Part shown: positions 1 through 12,189 of the stretch, piece by piece
Position numbering within the stretch: position 1 is the first letter of the stretch
Layout: every line of letters begins with the position of its first letter
Assembly (NCBI GenBank): GCA_021018815.1
Contig: JAITYX010000066.1
Location: forward strand, 2,046,001 to 2,110,000
Direction of reading: 5' to 3'
DNA: 64,000 nt
Origin: Talinum fruticosum
Lineage: Eukaryota; Streptophyta; Magnoliopsida; Caryophyllales; Talinaceae
Notes under the pieces: generated by a model
Told to the model about the DNA's origin: nothing
What the model saw: only the letters and a program-made list of their open reading frames with translations
Database searches by the model: none
Position numbers and translations under genes: made by a program

Positions 1-1330
1 AGGTCATTTATGTGACCTAATTTTTCTTCTATAAATAGAGGATTGTTTCCTCCATTTTAGAGGAAGCCAATAGCCTAGCTATATGTTGCTGAAATTAAGC
101 TAAGGGCTACTCAATGCTAAATCAGTATTTTGATCTCTTGGCTCATTTTCGGTTAACCTTTACTACACACTTGAACGATCTATTGCATTCAATTTCCTAA
201 TCCTCTGCTTTTCACACAACTTTACCTCCACAAATACTACAAAAGAGCCTACTTCAATCTTGCTCTTCCGCCTTCACGCTTTCGGATCTTGTTCGTGAAC
301 TAAATCAGCAGGTGGGATAACCCGAGGGCGCTCAATCTACTTTTAATCGCAATTATGGTTTATTTAATTTATGCTTTTAATGTTTTCCTTATTGTAGATC
401 AAAATGTAATCGCCTTTAATTCTTCCCCTCTGTTTAATTTTATCTTTCTCGCTTTGCTTTTCACTTTCTTTTATCACTTTCTTTATCCCTTTCTTAACTC
501 GCTTCTAATGCTTTCTTCGCATGTTTGATTGATTTAATTTTTCGTATTCGCATGTTGAATGCTTGATTGAAAATGCACTATTTTAACTCACAATTCGAAT
601 TAGTAGAGGTCGTCTGTTGATCGGCGGAATAGAGGGCTTATCCCTACATTTTGTACCTTCACCCCGAACACTAGATTCTTGGTTCTAGACCGCTGGAGTC
701 ATTTCTTAAACCTATTTGAAACTTAGTTTTCCCATACTAAGATTGGAAGAGTATTCCTTTTTACTTTTGTTAATTTTTATCTTAAGACTAACTACCGACT
801 CCCCTTTTCCTATTTTATTTCTCTAAAATTGCATCTCGACATTTCTAATAAAAAATGGACAAAGTTGATATACTTTCTAAGAGCCAAGGCCATGGATTGA
901 GGCTAACTCCTCATTCTCGAGGCTGTGGTCGGCGCCAATGACTAGACGACATTAGCTTTCGCCGAAACGGGCCGATCATCGGGCTTAGCTCTTGCTCCAA
1001 ACCGGTGTTATCACACCTTTTTGGCCCAAAAGCCTTATGGAAGAATGTGAATTATATTTTTTTATTTTTTAAATTATGAAATAATATCCCGAGACCCCTT
1101 AAAATTAATTTCTAAAATAAAATTGTTAATAAAAATTTACAATCACTACTTTGCTTAAAGCTGTTTCAAATTAAAATTTAAAAAAACCCAAAAACCTTAA
1201 TAAGAGGCGCATCCCATTTTCAAAATCCTAAAACATCTTCTCCGTTGGGAAACTTCGGTCCATTTTCGAGCCCTCCGGCCCCTCTCGGAAGGGTCGGCCC
1301 ATACGAGGGCTTCTAGTTCCTACAATTTTA
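1..1330 (+). mobile_element. Ty3-type LTR/leader fragment, copy 1 of an inverted pair
   Basis: Non-coding. It matches, in inverted orientation, the sequence at about 4431-5710. Shared blocks include the 'aaatagag' stretch near base 35, the 'cagcaggtggga' block near 308, 'ccctacatttt.gtacc' near 640, 'gattcttggttcta' near 670, 'cttagttttcccatac' near 722 and 'gaaataatatcccg' near 1078. The similarity fades between about 1100 and 1330. Copies with a TATA-like 'ctataaatagag' near the start and long non-coding leaders are typical of plant Ty3 (Tat/Athila-like) LTR elements, but no coding domain confirms the clade. The left end is cut by the window edge. Confidence 0.55.
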
Positions 1331-3290
1331 CAAACCCACTTACTACCAACAATATTCTAACCTGGGGTAGATGTTACTAAGTCCCAAGTGTCATTGGCAA
1401 GGAGAGAAAAATACTCCATCATTACATGAACCCATTTAGATGATTTAGAAGTAACGAGAGAAGGAAGATGGTTGGACTTCAAATAGAGACGCGAGATAGA
1501 GAAAAGACACGTTTAGGTTTCATAATACCGGACTTTACTCTAGTTGGCATAGGGTGGCTATTGATGAGAGTAGAGATAATGAGACTAGAATGGGTGATGG
1601 GAGGATAAGACAAATCGGGCTCAACCCGAGTTGGGCCGGGAATGAAACAAGTAGCAGAGCGGAGACTAGATCTCCAGTGAATGAGCACATGCTAGAGGTT
1701 GGAGAAAGGGCTGGGAGTAGTAAAGGAAGGAGTACCCAACTCAAGACCACCTGTGAAGACAAACAGCCCGGACATGGACTTGATCCCGGATGGAAGTGGA
1801 GTGAGGGAGAAAGACGGCTGGGCCACGGGAGACAGAACACATCGATGGGCTAGCATAAGTTGTGGATGGCCCAAGGGTAGGAGTAAGAGAAGGTTTATCA
1901 ACAATGGGCTGATCCGAGGAGGAAATACGAGGCCTATTATCCTGGGTGACACTAAGACTCAAGATACTATGAGGATTGAACACATATTGTTAGATCATGT
2001 ATGGGACTTTGCTAAAGAGCTTAGGGAAGGGGTAATGCTTTTCATGGAAATGAACATGGCGCTTAACATAAAAACGCCCCCAAATAGGATCTAAGCACCG
2101 ATATCCTTCATAGTTAGTAACATAATAAAAACACATGGTGAATTGATCGAGGTTGAAGTTTGTTGACAAACGAAACCAAGAAAATTTGGAAAGGAGGTAC
2201 AACCAAACGGTTTAAGAAAAGTATAATCAAACACTCATTTGAATAAAACTTCAAAGGGAGAAACATGGTTTAACACAACTATGGGGAGCCTATTGATGGT
2301 AAAAATAGAAGTAGCTGCATCTAACAAAAAATAATCAGGCATGAAAACATCAAATAAGAACGTATCAATTATTTTTAAAAGATGGCAATGTTTCCTTTCT
2401 GCAATCCCATTTTGGTGCTAAGTATCATGGCATTTGCGAAAATAAATGCCACATTGATGAAAATGCTCAAAGATTAGAGAATTATCATAATCGCAACCCC
2501 TATCACTTTGAAACATTTTAATTTTGCAGTTAAATAGGTTTTCAACTTGAACTTGAAATTTAGTAAATAAATCATAGACTTTATTTTTATGTCGCATAGG
2601 ATAAAGCCAAGTGAAATGTGAAAAGTCATCAACAAAAATAACATATATTAATAACCATGATGAGATAAAGCAGGAGATTGTCAAACATCGAGTGAATCAA
2701 TTGTAAACACGAAACGAGTCTATGTTCGAGTAGAATGAAAAGGAAGTCTATGAGATTTAGCTAAATGATAAGTCGTATATGTATGTGAAAACAACTACTT
2801 CAAATTGAACAAAATTATTTTTGTTCAAAACATCTAAAACTTTAGCTCCACTTGTGACCCAACCGACAATGTTAAATGTCTCCGGACTTCGTCAAGGTAT
2901 TGTAAGCAAGAAGAGAATAATGGTGTGCATAAACAGGGACAATATAGATAGGACCCGGACTAGTAGCATGAAAAAGTAATTCACCCATGATGTTTTCCTT
3001 GACACGAGCGTAAAATGAGTAAAAACCTATAGTTATAGTTATTGTCACGAAAAAATTGCCTAGTAGTAAATAAGTTATGCTGAAGGTGAAGGACATATAT
3101 GACACTTCTAAGGGGAAAGGGACGCATTTGAGTAAAGATAGCAGCTAGTTTCAATATGAGCGATAGGAAAAGAGTACCGTCATCAACTTCAAGCTTAGTA
3201 TGGCCAAAGTAAATAGACTTAGAAAGTAACTTACCATCATTTGAATTCATGTGAGATGTCGTCGCTGAATCAGTGGTACCAAACCTGTTC
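1330..3290 (-). pseudogene. Copia pol fragment (protease, integrase, linker, start of RT)
   Basis: This is a broken Ty1/Copia polyprotein read on the minus strand. Reading from 3290 downward there is a degraded protease motif (DSATTSHM, about 3250-3275, where Copia has DSGATSHM). A GAG-pre-integrase segment follows (LQHNLFTTRQFFRDNN near 3050-3100, then ATSPGPIY near 2965). The integrase core lies at about 2684-2420, with VDDFSHFTWLYP and MFQSDRGCDYDN, and the GYRCLDP segment at about 2120-2060. Beyond that is a Ser/Pro-rich linker containing HPMPTRVKSGIMKPK near 1500-1560. Reverse transcriptase begins at 1450-1330 (LANDTWDLVTSTPG, then GSKWV) and is cut off. Stops and frameshifts occur throughout, so it cannot make protein. 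The two ends abut unrelated LTR-like DNA. It is a different family from the Copia elements at 34-60 kb. Confidence 0.85.
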
Positions 3291-4430
3291 ATCAACAGAG
3301 ATAGGATTGGAAGTCCTGCAGAACATGGCGTGACAGTGCCGGTTTTGGGGTGCCGGTGCCGGTTTTGGGGTGCCAGTGCGGTGCAGTGCGGTTCTTGGCA
3401 TGACCGTGCGCGCTTAGCATGACTATGCCGAGTGGATTTTTCCTGCAATTTCAGACAGAAAGGTGGCACAACCGTGCCAAGTTAATTTTCAAGCTCTATA
3501 AATACATCTGTTTCGACCCCTGAAAGGGGGCTCGTTATTTTTCTATTTTTTAGGGTTTTATTAGCAGCTTTCTCTATAAACTGTCTCTAAATTTTCTTAA
3601 TGTTGTGAGCTCAAATCAATGCAAGTTTAAGCTTTTCAATTTCCATTTGATTCCTTCGCAAATTTCCTTGACTTTGATGTTAATTTCAAGTATTTTACTT
3701 CATGCTCTGTTTTGATTCTTTCCAAAACTCACACCAAAACCCCTATTTAGGTGAGAGAGAGAGGGTAAAAGTGATTAAAGACTCACCTGTAATTACATTA
3801 GAGACTTTTCCTCACTTTTGCAATCTTAATCACTACCTTAAATGCACTAATGCCATGGATTTTTCTCTTTTTCCCTTTTTCTTTAGTTTTTTTTCATTAT
3901 TAGACCCACAAAATGATTGGCTTTGATTGGAGAATTGTGCAGGAAATTAGGCATGGAATTAATGTTGGAGATGCTTGCAATGGGTAACTTTTCCGTAATC
4001 CCTCTTTTACATTACTTGTTTAGTGGTGGCTATTTAGGACTGTTTTTATTTATCGCTCTAGTTGTGGATATTAGGATTGCTTTTCATTTGTGAATAGTTG
4101 TGATTTTGTTGGTGATCAGTTTGAGGAGAAATTTGGTTGTTGTGCCCCAAGTGGGTTTGATCACCATTAGGTAGCTTAGCTTAGTGTAATTGTTAGTTTT
4201 AGTCTTAAGTATTTGTTAATTTGGTAGATTAATTGTTTGTTAGTAGTTTAGTTCATTTAGTGAGTTCCCTTTCAATCAAATATTAGTGGTAGTTTCCATC
4301 CATCCCCGAGGACGATAATCTAAATCCTTAATCTACAAACAAACAATGAATGACAATGGTTGCGATCTTGTTTGTAATTTAAACGTTGCTATAGGAACCA
4401 CATGCCTTCCGGGCCCGTAAGGGTTTTTGA
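3291..4430 (+). repeat. LTR-like fragment with GTGCCGG/GTGCGG repeats (Athila/Tat-like)
   Basis: Immediately beside the Copia fragment lies a GC-rich tract (about 3325-3480) with repeated gtgccggttttggggtgcc and gtgcggt units. A TATA-like 'ctataaatacatc' (about 3494) follows, then 'ttagggttttatta', and near 4300 'ccccgaggacgataatc'. A GC-rich 'gtgc' block, TATA box, 'agggttt' leader and 'gaggacgat' motif in that order is typical of LTRs of Athila/Tat-type Ty3 elements. A second LTR of this general architecture, but different sequence, lies at 56087-57467. Termini and target duplication are not resolved and no protein is encoded. Confidence 0.45.
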
Positions 4431-6671
4431 AAATCGAGTTTTAAAAGAAGGAGATTAGGGATATAGTTGGAAAGTGATTTTGAATATGAGGATTGATCTC
4501 TTATTTAGACTTCCGAATTTTATTAAACCACTTTAAAAAGTTAAATCGATTCGATTGGCAGCTTTATTAATTATTTTATTTTATAAATTATTTTCAGAAT
4601 TCCCGGGATATTATTTCCTAAGTAAAGAATAAAAAATAGAGATTAGGTTTTCCTGTGAGGCTTTAGGCCCAGGCCGATGTGGAAACACCGGTCCGGACCC
4701 AAGCCTCAACAACCGACCACCCAGTACGGCAGCGGCACCTACACTAGGCGGTCGGGGGCACCGGCCAAGGGTCCTGGCCGAGACAGTCAGCCTTGGCCTT
4801 TGGCCTAGCTGGCAGATCTAGGTCTCTTTATTTTAACCCTATAACCGAGAAAATAACCGAGATGCATTTTTTAATGGAAATAAAGCAAAAGAGGAGTCGC
4901 TAGTCAAATTTTAGGAGAAAATTAACAAAAACAAAATAAAAATTTGCTCTTCCGATCTTTGTATGGGAAAACTAAGACTGGAAAATGCTAAAAGTGACTC
5001 CATCGGTCTTAGAACCAAGAATCGATTCGGGGGCAAGGGTACGAAATGTAGGGAAAACCCTTCCGTTCCGCTTGTCTGAAGGCAGCCATTACTAGTTTGA
5101 GTAGTATATTAAAAGAACTGCTAAACACAAGCATTCAACATGCTAAATGAAATAAAAAGCAACCAAACCATAAACGAAAGTAATAAAAGCGAAACTAAAG
5201 AAAGCGATAAAGAAAAGTAAAGCAAAAGAAAAGAAAAGTGAGAAACTTAAAAGATTACATTGGACGAGGAAGAAATAAAAAAGTGATATAACTCTTCGAT
5301 CCACAATACGGAAAGCGATAAAAAGAAAAATTTAAATAACCATTCGAAGGCTGAATGGTTGCCCTCAAGATGTCCCACCTGCTGATGTGGATCTCTTCAT
5401 GCGACGGCGGCGAATCAAAGGAAAAGAGGGCTTTGGATTGAATTTCGAAAAGGTGAGTTTGTATAGAGTAGGAAAGATTAGCTGAATTAATGCCAAGAGA
5501 TCGGAATAACTGAATATTCGTTAGCTCTTTGCACAGATTCAGCGGTGTTGTTTAGAAAAAGGAGTTTTTGAGGTTATTTTTCGGTAGAGTAATGGATGTG
5601 TGCTCTTTTTAACTTTCTCGCAGCATAATATATAGGAGAAAGTCGTATATAAATGAGAGCCACGGCTCTCTATTTATAGGGAGAGACAAAGGTCACAAAT
5701 GACCTAGGGTTTACCTCGGCCAGCCGTCCAAGGTCGTTAAGAAAAACCAGGCCAAAAATCACAAGATTGTACCGGATAAGAGAAGATAAAACCGGATAGA
5801 ATACCGTCGGGGCGCTGGCCACCCGGGCATGCCTAGGGTTTTGTGCCCTAGCATGCTACCAAGGGAGTTTCCGGCCAAAACGCTGCATTCCACTTAAAAG
5901 TCCAGGTAGGGGTGCCGACCATGTGACACCATTTTGAGGGGAAGCTCCTAGTCTTCGGGCGGACTGTCTTAGAGCTTAAACACAGACACTTTGATACTGG
6001 TGATCATAAAATGCAACGTCTAATGTCTTCTTGGAGATCTTCGGGTTCGTGTCCGATTGGACAAAAGGGAAATGTAGGATTCCAAACCCGGAATTTCCCG
6101 GTATGCGAGCACTGGACTGTTTTGGATCGTCCGAAAGAAAAAGTGGATTTTTGGATCGGCGCAAGGTAAAAGGCTATTAATGTGGTGTTGGGGTTTCCTT
6201 GTGGTTTACTAGTTTCCGTCGCACCAATCAAACACGATCCGTGATCCAAATTCTCAAACAAGACTCGGGATTTCATCATCGGGCTGACGTAATAAAATAT
6301 AGAATTAAACGAGATAAGGGATGACACTTTTTAAATGTTTACAGTTGCTCATAAAAATCAATTTAAAGCGTAAATCATCCGACAAGATAGACCCGGAAGC
6401 ATAGAAATAGTAGTAAAAAAAAGCATCATAATCGTCAGGCAAACCAGCAGCTAACTAAATTAGTTCTAAGTCAAAGACAGGGGATTAAATAGTAGCTAAA
6501 GCATCAGAAATGATCTTAATTGATCACAAATAATCTTTCCATAAACTGATGCTTACTCATACTAACATTAGTCAATGTTCATTTTAAATCAAGTGCACGG
6601 TAAAACTAGCCGTATTAAAGCGCAACTCGAGTCGTTGTCAAACATGAAAGACATGTTGATAGTTATGTACC
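4431..6671 (-). mobile_element. Ty3-type LTR/leader fragment, copy 2 (inverted)
   Basis: This is the reverse-oriented partner of bases 1-1330. On the minus strand, 'gacctttgtctctccctataaatagag' near 5650-5690 matches the start of the window, and 'aggaaataatatcccgggaattc' near 4590-4615 matches 1078. From about 5710 to 6671 it continues into sequence lost beyond the window edge in copy 1. The element is interrupted at 6672 by a solo SIRE-type LTR and resumes at 8141 (tcactcaaagcatcccggg). No coding domain is visible. Confidence 0.5.
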
Positions 6672-8140
6672 TTGAAGGTTTGCTTGTGGAGAGTCAAAGT
6701 CACCCTAGAGAGGGGGTGAAGAGGGTGATGGAGAAAATTAAACGATTTTTATAACAGATCAACTAAGCCCCGGATTCCGAGTCTAGATTGGACTTAAAAA
6801 GTGATAACACATATTTATGTGGAAATCCTCCTGGAGCAGAAAACCAAGGACAGTGCTAATCCAAGCACCAAGTCAAATCCACTATTTTGAATCCACAAAA
6901 TACAAGAATGAACTCTTCCATAATTGCTTCCTTAAACAATTCCTTACAATGTTTTCCTAGACTCGAAGTTACCTTATCCGATCTAGTACTTCCTGACTCG
7001 AGATAACCTTTACAATTAGAAACAAGCGAAGTGAGTTAACCCTTACAGACTTAGTCAATGGACCTTACTTAGAAAGTAAGAAAAGAATATGACTGATTAC
7101 AAGACTTTCTTTACAACTTAGAAAATATTAAATACAAACTTGGAGTTCTAAGAAGAAGATTGAATAAGAACGGAAACAATAACTTCTCCTAAAGTAATAT
7201 GTTCGGCAATATTGTTCAACAATCTTCTAGTCTTGTAAGGTATCCTCTATTTGTATCCAACCAAGCAGAGTGACCGTTGAGTCTTAGTTCTAGACAGAAG
7301 TTTTCACTAGCCGTTATAATGGCTCTTCCGAGTCACTCATAAAAAAGATCCGTTGTGAACGTTGTACAATGGCTCTTGGCTCCAAAAATGGTCCAATCAC
7401 TCGGTTGTGACTGAAAGTTTTGGTGGAAACAACCGTTAAGACTAGAGTTGGAGTTTTCCAATTTTGGAAACAGACAACCTTGACACGATGTCCGAATCAT
7501 GTCCGAAGTTGATAAAACCTATCTCGCTGATGTTTGATAGCTAGAAGCCGGTTGCTTTTGTACTTCAAAAATAAGTTAGTCTTGTTTGAATAACCTACAA
7601 AAGCAAACCACATTGGTTCTCAAAGTATAAAATACTTTGGTCCAAGATTAGGCACAGATAGTAATTAAATGCTTAATTATCTTAGGCCTAGAAGAATGGA
7701 ATTTTCTTAGTCTAATATTCAATATACTCAAATTCCATCGAGTCAATCCTAAGGATGATCAAGTTAAAAGAATATAACATTAGAGTTTAACAACTAGATC
7801 TGGTCAAATAATTCTCAAGGAGATAAACCGACTTAGAATAAGGAATTACCACTCGTAATTCTCTTTGCATTGAAATATGCGATCGAGTACTCAAAATAAG
7901 AGTGTCGGAGAAATTATTTGAGCATGCGATAATTCTAAGTGATGTCTAAGTGAGTCGAAACATCAATCTAGAAGATATGCAATAAAGTTCTTTCCGAGTC
8001 ACTCATAACGTAACGAAAACTTACACACGAGTTTCTATAGTACTCGGAATGACTTGAAATCAAAACTCAAGAGAGATAGGATTTATACCGAGTCTTCATG
8101 TAGTACTTAGAATGACTTAGAGTTAGGATCTGAGTCTTCA
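6672..8140 (-). mobile_element. Solo LTR of the SIRE-type Copia family
   Basis: On the minus strand this matches the LTRs at 35167-36770 and 44237-45837. Shared parts include 'ttcaccccctctagggtgac', 'caaaatagtggatttgac', the repeated 'actcgg' motifs and the end '..gcaaaccttcaa'. The termini are the inverted TTGAAG...CTTCA of this family. It is flanked by a 4-bp repeat 'tacc' (6668-6671 and 8141-8144); a 5-bp reading is gtacc/atacc. No internal sequence remains, so it looks like a solo LTR left by recombination between two LTRs. At 1,469 bp it is about 130 bp shorter than the other copies. Near its start the block 'cgagtcttcat' / 'tgagtcttcat' occurs twice (about 8090 and 8131). Confidence 0.85.
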
Positions 8141-8144
8141 TACC

Positions 8145-9200
8145 TCACTCAAAGCATCCCGGGATATCATAGCAAAAAGCAAGACATGCAACAACCGATA
8201 ATGTGAGCCATTAGGATTGGTTTGAGGTGGGCCGATTGGGGATAACAAAAGAGTCGACGATTAAGGAAGAGAGTCATCAAAAACCCCAATCAATTAATAC
8301 CTCACAATGATCGATGTGAATTATGTCCGCCAAGACAAGAAGTTATCAACCGCGGCAAAGATGGTGGTGATGTAATTGCTTATGTTGACAATCCGGATGG
8401 TGGACGGTAGTGATGGTAGGCAACCCATAAATTCCGAGGGAAAGCCATCGGTCGGCCAATAAGCGTTGCCACAAACAAAAAGAGAAGACACAACCCCAAA
8501 AGGAGAAGACATGCCAACCGATGATGGAGCAGAAGAACAACCCAATGAACTAGACTAGGAAGCCGTTAAGCCGACAACAAACGAGTCTAGGAACCACGAT
8601 AACATCCTCGGCTTGAGGACTACTATCGAAGATAAGGTAGGGGCTGGGTTCTTAGCAACAAATAAGAGAAGAGAGACAGTGAGGGCTGGGAAAGAGACAG
8701 TGAGGAACAAATTATAAGTAGATACGAGAGATATTAAGTTGCGAGAAGATAGTTTGACCTTATTTTAAGAGACACTTATTTTTTTAATAAAGGGTACATC
8801 GACAATGAAATTTTTATGGTTTTATCATGGATATCTTAGTTTCTATTCAAATATAATAATCATGTTAAAATAGATATCTTCTTTGTGGAGCAATATTGAC
8901 ATTGAAGAATGTAGTTAGTGGCCATAAAGATGTAATACGTTTAAAGTCAATCGACAGTATATTTACACTAAGTATTTATTTTCATATTTTAGATCTATTC
9001 TTGTTAGAAAATTTTCACTGTAAATATTGTACACATTTTTGTCAATAAATCTCCGTTTTTTATTAAAAAAAAAACACTCTTTGTCGTTGTGTTTACGTAT
9101 ATATTTTTAATAAATCGTTTTTGTTATGTATATTACTTATATTACTTATAATTTGTTTATCATTAGTAAGAAGCTAAAAATGAACAAAGGGAACTAGAAG
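8145..9200. other. Non-coding stretch without recognised feature
   Basis: The first part (to about 8250) continues the Ty3-type leader split by the solo LTR. The rest contains short, unremarkable open frames on both strands and an A-tract at 9064-9074 preceded by 'caataaatctccg', which could be the 3' tail of a retroposon. I recognise no gene or element in it. Confidence 0.4.
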
Positions 9201-10182
9201 GGAATTAGTACTAGTTTTCTCATTGTTTGTCACTATTTTCACCAATGAACCATTTACCCCTCTTTCCTTTCTTCGTGGATCGACCCATGCTCTAGATAAA
9301 CTCCATGTTTTGCCTTGTGAATACGACATCATTGTTAAAGACAACATGGGCCATGGGAAGTCTAGTTCTTATTATCTTGGGTCGTTAAAGCAAATTCAAG
9401 GGTGGTGTCGACATTTTCTTCATATACATGATTATACATTCTAGTTTATAATCATGTATATTACAACAAAATTTTAACAAAAAAGGAAACCGAAAATTTT
9501 GATACTTGAACAAATGAGTAAATCCCAACATTACCTCATTAAAATAAACAAATTTGGAGAAAAATTTGTCTTTATGAAAAGTTTTTGGGGACAGCCCTAT
9601 ATTCAAAAATCTTTCCAATTACGTACAATTTCTATCCATAAATTTTCTTCCATTTCATCCCTCAACCCTAAACCATAAATCTTTCCATTTTTCTAAACTC
9701 TAAACCTTACATCGTTTCTATTTCCCTAAACCCGTAGCCATAAATCTTTCCATTTCACTGAACCCTAAACCCTATTCCATAACTCTTTCTATTTCCTTAA
9801 ACCCCAAACCCTAAACCATATATGATTCCATTTCCCTAAATATTAAACCCTAAACCGTAAACACATTTGTCAAAATCTCAAATATTTCAAGAATTCTCAA
9901 CTTCAAAAACTAAACAAATACATTCAAAATTTGCCCACATTCTCAAACATTTCAAAAATCTCAAACTTAAAAAACCAAATATGTACATCCAACATTGAGA
10001 AAATTTACAAATAACCAATTTTGCAAATAACTTAAAGCAAAAAATAAGAGAGGGAGAGAAAATTTGCATATTGGGTATTACGACGTGAGAGTGAGTGAGA
10101 GGCGTAACGGAGCAGCCACAACAGTGAGAGCGAGAGCCGAGAGGACATAATAATAATGACGATGGTGAAGAGAGCTAGAGCA
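9200..10182 (-). mobile_element. CACTA-like non-coding region (paralogue of 15480-16080)
   Basis: Bases 9640-10180 resemble 15480-16080 in the same order. Both have repeated 'aaaccctaaacc(a)taaat' units, then 'cacattctcaaacatttc'-type motifs, then 'aataacttaaagcaaaaaataag', then a 'gtgagagtg.gtgag' purine-rich block. In the right-hand copy this lies between a TNP2 gene and the CACTA terminus, so the left copy is probably the same promoter-side portion of a second, mostly lost, CACTA element. An open frame at 9223-9444 has no recognisable domain and I do not call it a gene. Confidence 0.45.
9655..9860. repeat. Minisatellite of telomere-like AAACCCT units
   Basis: There are four or five imperfect units of about 40-45 bp, each with 'aaaccctaaaccataaatctttccatttccct' variants. 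The AAACCCT core equals the plant telomere motif, but it is spaced by 'ataaatctttccattt' and not in a perfect array, so this is an interstitial minisatellite within CACTA-like DNA. A shorter version lies at about 15510-15580. Confidence 0.7.
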
Positions 10183-10811
10183 CACTACAACAGGAACCAC
10201 TTTTAACTACGTTTAAAAATGACCTTAGCTACGGTTAATTGGCGTTGTGTATGTGGCGGTTGTTATATGTAGCATCTTTTACTCTGGTTTAACAACCGTA
10301 GTAAAAGATAACCTATGACGATGGTTTTGATGTAAAAATTGTCGTCATATGTGAATATATGATGACGGTTTTCCAAAAAGAACCATCGTCATATAGTTAC
10401 CTATGACGATGGTTATTACATTAGAACCGTTGTCATAGGTCCTGCTTACCAAAATATTTAGGCACGGGCATATGATAGGTCTATATTTTCTTATAGCTTT
10501 TTTGTTTTTCCGTTGCCCGTGTAAAAATACACTCCAAAATACATCACAACTTATACAGACAACAACCAACAACCTCAATTTTCCAACATATACAAAAATT
10601 TCCAACTTACTACAACCACAACAAAAGTTCTATCTTGAACAAGTTTGCAACTCAATTCCATCACAATAAGTTCCAACAAAGAATATTTACAATGATGTGA
10701 AATATAATACAAAGAGTACTCTTCTTTCAATATTTAATGTGAAAAAGTTTATCTCTCCTCTTGAAACTTTGTGGTATAAATTGATTTCAATGTTTTTGCC
10801 CAAGAAAAATG

Positions 10812-11034
10812 TTTATTATTTTCCTAAAGTGATGCTTTTGTAGTAGATTTAGTTATGTGCTTATCTTTATGACTATATTGCTTGCTTGGAGTTGTTGCGG
10901 AGGTAGTCCGGACAACATATATACATCATATTTGTAATTCATGCTACCTCTGCACGAACTCCAAGCAAACAAAATAGTCATAAAGACAAGCACATCACTC
11001 AATCTACTAAAAAGCATCATTTTAAGCAAATAAC
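10812..11034. repeat. Imperfect inverted repeat (hairpin) with tandem partial copies
   Basis: Arms at about 10812-10906 and 10944-11034 are imperfect reverse complements around a 37-bp spacer. Each carries 'gatgctttt.tagtagatt', 'tgtgcttrtctttatgacta' and 'gcttggagtt.gtgc.gaggtag'. Partial copies of the same module (gttcgtgcaggggtag) recur near 11210-11233 and 11438-11453. A neighbouring tandem pair at about 11290-11400 and 11508-11600 shares 'ccaaaa.tgagaaaagtgt' and 'atgattttctacccttc'. The whole cluster is internal, non-coding DNA of the CACTA region. Confidence 0.7.
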
Positions 11035-12189
11035 AGAGATGAACCATTTGACATAAATATTGAAATTATTTAAACCATGAAGTTTCAAGAGAGAGATTGA
11101 CTTTTTGACATAACTACTAAAAAGGAATACACAAAGAGGTTATCTCACCAGCAATCTCTACTTCCTTTGTCATTGTCCCAAAGTGATGCTCCTCTTATGT
11201 ACTTGCTCGCTTAGAGTTCGTGCAGGGGTAGACTAAACAACATACAACTTAATAACTATGGAAAACATTAAGCGAAGTAGAGATTACCAACCAAAATTGA
11301 GAAAAGTGTTAACCAACAATTATCCATAAGAAATATGCACAAGAAACTTTACTTGAAAAGGCTTAGTCCTTTTGATCGAATGAGGATCTTCTACCCTTCT
11401 ATTAGAAAGCTTAGTCCTTATTTGCTTCTTAGAGTTTGTGTACGGGTAGAGGTTGTACAGCATAAAAGCCGAGGAAAACATTAAGCGGGAGCTAAGATTA
11501 GCAACCAAAACTGAGAAAAGTGTAAAGCAATAATTATTCACAAGAAACATTACCCGAATAATGACCCTTATCGAATGATGATTTTCTACCCTTCCAATTG
11601 GACAACTTAGTCCTTATTTTGATCCTCATTGAACAATCATCTATTTACATGAATACTACAAGTCAAAAATAATGAAAAGCAAGATGCAATTTCTAAAACA
11701 AGCAACAATATTGGCTATCATCCAGAACAAAATTAATGTTCTTACCGAGATGATATAATTATATGGTTTATGCCTTTTTCCCCCTCCTTTAGACTTATCT
11801 TTAATATATATGCCCTCTGGTCAAACCTTAAATAGAATTTTTCAAAATTGGGATCCTCATTTTTGACAGGTCGTCTTTCCACTACTACAAGAACCACTTT
11901 TAACGATGGGTCTTTAACAATGGTTAAAAGGACAAACCGTCATGAAAAATGGACTGCTAGAATATTTGTAAATAAGGGGCGTTGTTTAAGACCTATGACT
12001 ATAGTTTTTTCAATTGAACTGTCGTCATACGTAGAGTTGTCAACTTTTGACTACGGTTCTATGAAAGAATCGTAGTCATAGATAGACCTTTTACTACGGT
12101 TCTATGAAAGAATCGTAGTTACAAGTTTAGGGTAATTTTAGAAGTACATTTGACCATGGTTCTTTAATTGAATCGTAGTCAAAAGAGTC

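Noticed and set aside
1535..2094. Open frames of 80-130 codons on both strands
   Set aside because: They overlap the Ser/Pro-rich linker of a decayed Copia pol; the surrounding motifs fix the real frame, and the others are shadows.
9223..9444. 73-codon open frame as a gene
   Set aside because: No recognisable domain and no supporting context in non-coding CACTA-like DNA.
9655..9860. A telomere or telomere-fusion site
   Set aside because: The AAACCCT units are interrupted by a constant spacer and lie inside CACTA-like DNA.
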